From assembly GCA_018263005.1 (NCBI GenBank), contig JADFDH010000012.1:1-20004 (forward strand): a stretch of DNA of 20,004 nucleotides, in the 5' to 3' direction. A program made the position numbers and the translations under genes. Origin of the DNA: Methanobacterium sp. GTDB taxonomy: Archaea; Methanobacteriota; Methanobacteria; Methanobacteriales; Methanobacteriaceae. The notes under the pieces were generated by a model. That model had not been told where the DNA came from, ran no database searches, and worked only from the letters and a program-made list of their open reading frames with translations. Positions 13,232 to 20,004 of the stretch are shown here, piece by piece; the stretch's first letter is position 1, and each line of letters starts with the position of its first letter.

Positions 13232-14554
13232 TCATTTATTATTCAATTTAAAATCCTTAATCATATGGGTAACTGTTCTTATATGGTTTCCTTGAGATTT
13301 GGTTTCTTTTATTATTGATTCAAATAAATTTTGGTCCATTGCCACTGGAATGTTGCGGAAAACATAGGAATCCAGCATTAAATTAAGGCATCTTGCCTCG
13401 GCGATACTTAAATCATATTTTTTATATTCATCACTTTTTTTAAAAACCAGATTTTCATTTAAAGGTATTTTATTTACTTCATCTGCCAGGGATGTTCCGG
13501 GAATAGGTTCTGCAATACTAATAAAATAATCGTCCAGCATCAGTTCATCTGCCAGATCAACGGTGGCTGCAAAATCATCCCCTGTTTCCTGAGGGTAACC
13601 CACAATAAAAGAACCAGCGATTTTCACACCATGATCTCTGGCCATTTCAACGGCATTTTTAATATTATCAACATTTATTCCCTTCTTCATCTTTTTGAGA
13701 ATTCTATTACTTCCAGATTCAATACCGAAATAAATCCAGCCATTGGTATATTTTTTTACAGCGTCCAGTATATCATCATCTATCATGTCACAGCGAATAT
13801 CCGGTATGGTGAGATTCTTGGCGCCGGTTAAATTACTTATTCTTCTTAAAAGTTCCGTGAATCCCTCATCATTGGTTGTTTTAAACTTTTTACTTCCATA
13901 CAACGATCCGGTACCACCACTTATGGCTATCTTTGTAGCTCCTTTTTTTAGGAATTCTTTCACTTCTAAAATTATATCCTCTAATGGTCGGCTTCTGACA
14001 TCTCTCCCGAAATAATAGGGAACTTGACAGAATCCGCAGTTACCAGGACAACCCCGATGGGTTTCAATGTAAATGTTAGCTCCTCTAATATTTTCCGATG
14101 AAATATCTGCCGGAATCAAGGGTAGGGGTCTTTTCATAGGTGCAGGGATTGGTTTTTTGGTTTTTATTACTTTATTATTTTTTTTAAAGGCAATACCTTC
14201 TATCTCATTCAATTTATCCAAATTAGGATTTTTTATTATATTTTTAACTAGTTGAACTGCACTAACTTCTCCTTCTCCAATAATAACTACCTCTACATTT
14301 AAATAATTGAATATTAGTTCTGGAGTTGTACTTACCGGTCCGCCTACTATTTTTAAGCCGTTGATCTTTTCGATTTCCCTTTGATATTTGATCAGGTGAA
14401 TGGTGGAATGTAAACTTATAAAAACAATATCTGCATTTACTTCTCTTGTAAACCCTTTTTGTATTTCCACAGTATATCCTGCGTCTTGTAAAACACCCGC
14501 AATTAGAAGAGCGCCATAATTATAAAATTCCGGTGTTAAAATGGCTATTTTCAT
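13232..14554 (-). CDS. mgmA: B12-binding radical SAM enzyme, McrA glutamine C-methyltransferase
   Basis: A 440-residue cobalamin-dependent radical SAM protein. Residues 1-110 form a B12-binding Rossmann domain (MKIAILTPEF, ADIVFISLHST, GLKIVGGPVSTTPEL, VVIIGEGE). The radical SAM motif is CX3CX2C at C169, C173 and C176 (GCPGNCGFCQVPYYFGRD), followed by ISGGTGSLYG and FGIESGSN. The layout and its place beside mcr fit MgmA, which methylates the alpha carbon of McrA Gln400 (M. marburgensis numbering) to 2-methylglutamine. Another B12-radical SAM enzyme of the same family is the alternative. ATG 14554 has GGTGA four bases upstream. Convergent with the array and 98 bases from mmp10, with its own promoter. 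Confidence 0.8.
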   Translation of the reverse strand: MKIAILTPEFYNYGALLIAGVLQDAGYTVEIQKGFTREVNADIVFISLHSTIHLIKYQREIEKINGLKIVGGPVSTTPELIFNYLNVEVVIIGEGEVSAVQLVKNIIKNPNLDKLNEIEGIAFKKNNKVIKTKKPIPAPMKRPLPLIPADISSENIRGANIYIETHRGCPGNCGFCQVPYYFGRDVRSRPLEDIILEVKEFLKKGATKIAISGGTGSLYGSKKFKTTNDEGFTELLRRISNLTGAKNLTIPDIRCDMIDDDILDAVKKYTNGWIYFGIESGSNRILKKMKKGINVDNIKNAVEMARDHGVKIAGSFIVGYPQETGDDFAATVDLADELMLDDYFISIAEPIPGTSLADEVNKIPLNENLVFKKSDEYKKYDLSIAEARCLNLMLDSYVFRNIPVAMDQNLFESIIKETKSQGNHIRTVTHMIKDFKLNNK

Positions 14555-14590
14555 ATCTTCACCATTAATCCTACTAGTAAATAGTCAAAT

Positions 14591-14610
14591 CTAATATTAT
14601 ATATATTATT
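14591..14610 (-). promoter_or_regulatory. Probable mgmA promoter
   Basis: An AT-only block centred near 14602 contains the alternating TATATATA core. About 25 bases further on the minus strand would give a start near 14577 and a 23-base leader with the GGTGA ribosome site (14559-14563). Confidence 0.5.
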
Positions 14611-14652
14611 ACAATCAGAAGAATTCGATCAAAATAATTTAAGAAAAGAATA

Positions 14653-15900
14653 TTATTTTCTTACTCCGAAGAAATTTATTATTTTTATAAGCTCGTTAAA
14701 GGCTTCCATTTCTTTTTCGATCACGTTTTCATCGGTTAAGGTACCACTCATTTCACCATCTACTGATAACTTGTCTGGACCTCGGGTAACTAGCCGGTCA
14801 GTTCCATCTTTGCTTAATATTTTTTCAGCTACTTTATCATGCACAAAAGCACGTCCAGGTATTATTACAGTATCTTTTAGTGCTGATAAATCTGCTGATT
14901 CCAGATCTTTTTGTGTTATTAGACAGGCTATTTCTTTATCCGTTGCATACACATTCACTAGATCTTCAGCATCCATATTTCTTATTATCTTCTCAATAAA
15001 GGGTGCTGAAATGGAACTGGTAAGTATGGTAGCTTCAGAAGTTATTTTCGGTAATATATCCAAGAATACTTTATTTTTAGATTTTGAAAGGGCAAATGGG
15101 GCATCATTTTTTGGATCAAGAAGGGGAGTACCGGTAATTCTAAGGCTGAACTCGTCATTAATTTTTTCCACCAAACCGGTGAATTCTTCCAGCGAATGAG
15201 GGTTTAAACCATCTATAATTGGTTCATTTCCCAGTATAAGTCCTTGATTTTCAAAATTAGCAAATCTCATTAATATAAGTGCTTTAGCACCCCAATCTTC
15301 CAGATCACTGCAGGTCTGAAACAGCTGTTTGCCATCGTTGGCCCCGGGCACTATAACTGCTGCTGCGTGAACTTCGCTGTTTTCACAGAATATTTTAAGG
15401 GCTTTCAAGGATTCTTCTGGATTTTTGTCACCCATCCATTTTTTTCTCAGTAAGGCATCTGTAGAAAAAACAGTGAAGGTAACTTCTTCCACACCAAGGG
15501 ATATCAAATCTTCAGCCATTTTAGCATTATCGATACCCTTACCACTAGTATAACCCAGGTGAATTGGAAGACTTAAATCTTTAAATGTTGAAGAGATTTC
15601 TAGCAGATTAGGATAACAGCTTACATCTCCCCCTCCGCTAATATTAACTTTTAAGTCATGGTCTTTTAAACCACCCATCAGCAGGGTATTTTGAACAGAA
15701 CCCACAACTATGAATGGTGGAATAAATTCATTTGTTATTTCCCGGACCCCGGTGGTGCAGTTTTCGCATCCTACTTTTCCAGGAGTACATAGTTTACAAC
15801 CGAAGGGATCTCCTGGTTTGACTTTTCTAAAATAACAATATTTACAAAATCCCCTGCAATCTTTACCGGGCATTCCGCCTACATCTGCTATAATTTGCAT
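14653..15900 (-). CDS. mmp10: Radical SAM McrA arginine methyltransferase Mmp10
   Basis: A 415-residue protein, methanogenesis marker protein 10. The start MQIIADVGGMPGKDCRGFCKYCYF is diagnostic, with radical SAM cysteines C15, C19 and C22 in a CX3CX2C pattern. A second cysteine group C35, C38, C45 and C48 follows. NISGGGDVSCYPNL and the HLGYTSGKG loop come next, and the C-terminal third is a DUF512-like domain. Mmp10 uses cobalamin and SAM to make 5-methylarginine in McrA (Arg271 in M. marburgensis numbering), which matters for MCR stability. It is divergent from mcrB. No ribosome site precedes ATG 15900 and a TATA-like block lies about 32 bases before it, so the mRNA is probably leaderless. 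Confidence 0.93.
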   Translation of the reverse strand: MQIIADVGGMPGKDCRGFCKYCYFRKVKPGDPFGCKLCTPGKVGCENCTTGVREITNEFIPPFIVVGSVQNTLLMGGLKDHDLKVNISGGGDVSCYPNLLEISSTFKDLSLPIHLGYTSGKGIDNAKMAEDLISLGVEEVTFTVFSTDALLRKKWMGDKNPEESLKALKIFCENSEVHAAAVIVPGANDGKQLFQTCSDLEDWGAKALILMRFANFENQGLILGNEPIIDGLNPHSLEEFTGLVEKINDEFSLRITGTPLLDPKNDAPFALSKSKNKVFLDILPKITSEATILTSSISAPFIEKIIRNMDAEDLVNVYATDKEIACLITQKDLESADLSALKDTVIIPGRAFVHDKVAEKILSKDGTDRLVTRGPDKLSVDGEMSGTLTDENVIEKEMEAFNELIKIINFFGVRK

Positions 15901-15923
15901 ATTAATCGTTGTACATTAATCGA

Positions 15924-15940
15924 TTTTTAATATAAAAAAT
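15924..15940 (-). promoter_or_regulatory. Probable mmp10 promoter
   Basis: The block TTTTTAATATAAAAAAT reads on the minus strand as a TATA-like sequence centred near 15932. Initiation about 25 bases away would fall near 15907, a few bases from the start codon. TTAATCG is repeated at 15902-15908 and 15916-15922 between this block and the gene. Confidence 0.45.
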
Positions 15941-15954
15941 AAGTAAAATTTGTA

Positions 15955-15971
15955 TTTCAGTAGTACTGAAA
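15955..15971. promoter_or_regulatory. 17-base perfect palindrome between mmp10 and mcr
   Basis: TTTCAGTA-G-TACTGAAA is a perfect inverted repeat of eight-base arms around one base. It lies 15 bases upstream of the mmp10 TATA block and about 40 bases upstream of the likely mcr TATA box. A second, weaker repeat TAAAC...GTTTA (15978-15997) follows and repeats the CAGT core. A regulator binding site serving both directions is likely. Confidence 0.55.
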
Positions 15972-16007
15972 AAACTCTAAACAGTAAAATCAGTTTACAG
16001 AATTATT

Positions 16008-16019
16008 CCATATAAATCT
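16008..16019 (+). promoter_or_regulatory. Likely mcr operon promoter and long leader
   Basis: CCATATAAATCT is the best TATA-like match upstream of mcrB. It implies initiation near 16037 and a leader of roughly 150 bases. A second candidate, CATATAAG at 16051-16058, would shorten the leader to about 110. The leader contains AATAATTG (16086-16093) and a complementary CAATTATT near 16131 that could close a long AT-rich stem. The 286-base space 15901-16186 holds no convincing gene. Confidence 0.45.
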
Positions 16020-16173
16020 TTCTACTTGAATCAAAAAGAAAGTTAGATATCATATAAGTTAATAAATGGAGATTCGTATATCAATAATTGTATCATGAGG
16101 ATCATCATACCCTATAGAAAGCTTTATTTCAATTATTAGGGATGGTACAGAGAAATTGATGTACAAGAATTCA

Positions 16174-17515
<1,342 letters not shown>

Positions 17516-17547
17516 ACAAAAATTCCAACTTGGGGGTAAAACAGTAA

Positions 17548-17985
17548 ATGGACATCGAAATTTTTCCACACAGAATATTAAGTGCCAATACCACTGAAAA
17601 ATTGTTAAACGATTTAGAAGAGGTTGAAGGCATAAAAAGAATGGTAATACAGGGACAAAGACTTCCTTCAGAAGATATAAACTCAGAACGCAGAGTTATT
17701 ACAGTTAAAGGAGAAGAAATAGATTTACAAGTTCAAACAGGCCGAGTCATATTGGAAATAGAAGATGAAGAAGTCATAGATGATATTAGAGATATCTGTG
17801 AGGATCATCTGCATTTTGGATTCCAAATTCATATAGGAACTTTCATAAGAAAACAGAAAACGGTCTCAGACAAGATCAAATATGGAGAATCATTGGATCA
17901 AATTTCAGAGGAAATGGTTGGTTTAACCGACCAAAATGCACAACTCAGTGAAAGAGCCACCATAATAAAACGGAAAGAACAATGA
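17548..17985 (+). CDS. mcrD: MCR operon protein D
   Basis: A 145-residue McrD. Typical features are the start MDIEIFPHRILSANTTEKLL, the IKRMVIQGQRLP segment and HFGFQIHIGTFIRKQKTVSDKIKYG. McrD is not part of purified active MCR but binds it and is thought to help assembly or F430 delivery; its exact function is unsettled. GGGGGT (17532-17537) is the ribosome site, ten bases from ATG. Codon use is less optimised than in mcrB, as expected for a less abundant protein. The last four bases overlap mcrC. Confidence 0.96.
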   Translation: MDIEIFPHRILSANTTEKLLNDLEEVEGIKRMVIQGQRLPSEDINSERRVITVKGEEIDLQVQTGRVILEIEDEEVIDDIRDICEDHLHFGFQIHIGTFIRKQKTVSDKIKYGESLDQISEEMVGLTDQNAQLSERATIIKRKEQ

Positions 17986-18578
17986 TTGGAAAATGTACAC
18001 ACGTAGTGGACTGCAGAGAAGCTATGGGAATGGGTGAAGGAGGAGGAATCGCCCAGAGAGGAACTTTTGCAGAGTGTGGAAATGAAGTTTTGGCTATAGC
18101 CATGTCTCCTGGAAGGAGGCATATAACCAAGCCAGTTTGTGAAATAACTTTTGCCTTACGGGAAGCTAATATTTTAACCAGCACCTTAGTGTTAAATGCA
18201 GGAGCTGGAATTCCACAGGATGCCCCTACGGCTGGATCAGGTAGCCTTTTTGGACTCACCCCTAAAGAGGTAGAGCAGATAAAGAGGTTCCGTCTTTTAG
18301 TAGTGCATCTGGGAGGAGTAAAACATCATATTATATATAAGGCCCGATTGATTTTACGAAAGGTAAATAGACCTTGTATTGTGATATGTGAATATCCCGT
18401 TGACTTTGAGGATTTCGCAAAAATCGGTGTAAAAACTAAAGCTGTAATGCCCGAGGAACCTAAAACTAAAGGTGAAATCGTGGATATTATTAGTGGAGTT
18501 ATTAGAGGAGAAACCGCTCCCCAGGAAAAGTTGGATGAAATAATAAAAAAGGTAAGATTAGCATTAGGAGGTGCATGA
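17982..18578 (+). CDS. mcrC: MCR operon protein C, activation complex subunit
   Basis: A 198-residue McrC with MIGKCTHVVDCREAMGMGEG, GRRHITKPVCEITFALREAN, LNAGAGIPQDAPTAGSGS, and HHIIYKARLILRKVNRPCIVICEYP. McrC is a component of the ATP-dependent MCR activation complex (A3a) together with methanogenesis marker proteins and AtwA, part of whose gene lies at the left end of this window. Presence of mcrC marks the MCR I operon; mrt operons lack it. It overlaps mcrD by ATGA. Confidence 0.97.
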   Translation: MIGKCTHVVDCREAMGMGEGGGIAQRGTFAECGNEVLAIAMSPGRRHITKPVCEITFALREANILTSTLVLNAGAGIPQDAPTAGSGSLFGLTPKEVEQIKRFRLLVVHLGGVKHHIIYKARLILRKVNRPCIVICEYPVDFEDFAKIGVKTKAVMPEEPKTKGEIVDIISGVIRGETAPQEKLDEIIKKVRLALGGA

Positions 18579-18580
18579 TA

Positions 18581-19330
18581 ATGGCACAATTCTATCCAGG
18601 AACGAGTAAGGTTGCCGAAAACCGAAGACGATTCAGCAACCCTGATGTAGAACTTGAAAAATTAAGGGAGATTTCCGACGAAGATGTTGTTAATATATTA
18701 GGTCACAGAGCACCAGGTGAAGAGTACCCCAGCGTACACCCACCACTGGAAGAAATGGACGAACCAGATGATGCCATAAGGGAAATGGTTGTTCCATTAG
18801 ATGGTGCAAAAGCAGGTGACAGAGTACGATACATTCAGTTTACTGATTCCATGTACTTTGCTCCAGCTCAGCCATTCTTAAGATCCAGAGCATATCTCTG
18901 CAGATTTAGAGGTGCAGATGCAGGTACTCTATCCGGACGACAGATTCTAGAAACCCGTGAAAGAGACTTAGAAAAATACTCCAAAGAACTGCTGGAAACC
19001 GAATGGTTCGACCCAGCAAGAACCGGTATACGAGGAAAAACAGTACACGGTCACTCCTTAAGACTAGACGAAGACGGAATGATGTTCGACATGCTAAGAC
19101 GTTTAGTATTCGACAAAGATACCGGAAAAGTCCATGCCGTTAAAAATCAGATCGGTGACGAATTAGACGAACCAGTAGACATGGGAGAACCATTAGAAGA
19201 ATCAGTACTTAAAGAAAAAACAACCATCTACCGAAAAGATGGTGAAGCCTACCGTGACGACGCAGACGCAGTAGAAATACTACACAGAATACACGTACTA
19301 AGATCACAAGGTGGGTTCTGTCCCGAATAA
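18581..19330 (+). CDS. mcrG: Methyl-coenzyme M reductase I, gamma subunit
   Basis: A 249-residue McrG starting MAQFYPGTSKVAENRR. The central FTDSMYFAPAQPFLRSRAYL and GADAGTLSGRQ blocks are conserved, and the arginine of SGRQ is residue 120, matching gamma Arg120 of M. marburgensis that contacts the sulfonate of coenzyme M. ATG 18581 is chosen over ATG 18575: AGGAGGTG (18566-18573) is seven bases from the former and one from the latter, and homologues start MAQ. The ribosome site lies within the end of mcrC. Confidence 0.97.
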   Translation: MAQFYPGTSKVAENRRRFSNPDVELEKLREISDEDVVNILGHRAPGEEYPSVHPPLEEMDEPDDAIREMVVPLDGAKAGDRVRYIQFTDSMYFAPAQPFLRSRAYLCRFRGADAGTLSGRQILETRERDLEKYSKELLETEWFDPARTGIRGKTVHGHSLRLDEDGMMFDMLRRLVFDKDTGKVHAVKNQIGDELDEPVDMGEPLEESVLKEKTTIYRKDGEAYRDDADAVEILHRIHVLRSQGGFCPE

Positions 19331-19345
19331 TCAGGAGGTGGAAAT

Positions 19346-20004
<659 letters not shown>

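Noticed and set aside
13631..14255. Plus-strand open frames opposite mgmA
   Set aside because: The minus strand encodes a complete B12/radical SAM protein; the plus frames show no recognisable motifs or start signals.
16066..16098. Ten-codon open frame in the mcr leader (MEIRISIIVS)
   Set aside because: It has no ribosome binding site, its inclusion in the transcript depends on which TATA box is used, and such short frames are common by chance.

Overview
The window comes from a methanogenic archaeon, very probably Methanobacteriales (Methanobacterium-like). The DNA is AT-rich. Its right end carries a complete mcrBDCG and the first 219 residues of mcrA. The presence of mcrC marks this as the MCR isoenzyme I operon rather than mrt. 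Ribosome binding sites are of the GGTGA/AGGAGG type and several promoters have TTTATATA-like TATA boxes. No tRNA, rRNA, insertion sequence or CRISPR array was seen.

Layout, left to right. (1) 1-727: the 3' end of an AtwA-type ABC ATPase (MCR activation component A2) and a small carboxymuconolactone decarboxylase/AhpD-like gene. (2) 772-2779: a divergent promoter between a NifX-like metallocluster-binding protein (minus) and a DUF2124-like gene followed by a membrane metallophosphoesterase (plus). (3) 2819-5118: a minus-strand pair made of a 592-residue protein I do not recognise and a stand-alone LarC C-terminal-like protein. (4) 5276-5749: a second DUF2124-like paralogue. (5) 5865-13229: eleven plus-strand genes, namely a DUF134 regulator, NifX-like, Mrp ATPase, NifX-like, 2[4Fe-4S] ferredoxin, two MinD ATPases with inserted ferredoxin domains, a CDF metal transporter fused to a NifX domain, an MBL hydrolase, a DtxR/MntR regulator and a methyltransferase. 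(6) 13232-15900, minus strand: two radical SAM enzymes, MgmA (McrA glutamine C-methylation) and Mmp10 (McrA arginine C-methylation). (7) 16187-20004: mcrBDCGA.

How the genes fit together. The edges of the window make, modify and activate methyl-coenzyme M reductase. The middle looks like a metallocluster assembly and carriage system of the same gene composition as the bacterial orange protein (ORP) clusters (DUF134, NifX/ORP, Mrp, MinD-ferredoxin pair), expanded with a metal transporter-NifX fusion and a metal-responsive repressor. The best new signal is a shared promoter element. A 19-base identical sequence, in the same orientation and directly downstream of the TATA box, lies before both the DUF134-led array (5841-5859) and the distant NifX-like gene (1172-1190, minus). 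An AGTTTTG/CAAAACT inverted repeat wraps the TATA box. This ties the two loci into one probable regulon. A link between this system and the complex iron-sulfur clusters of the MCR activation machinery is plausible but is inference.
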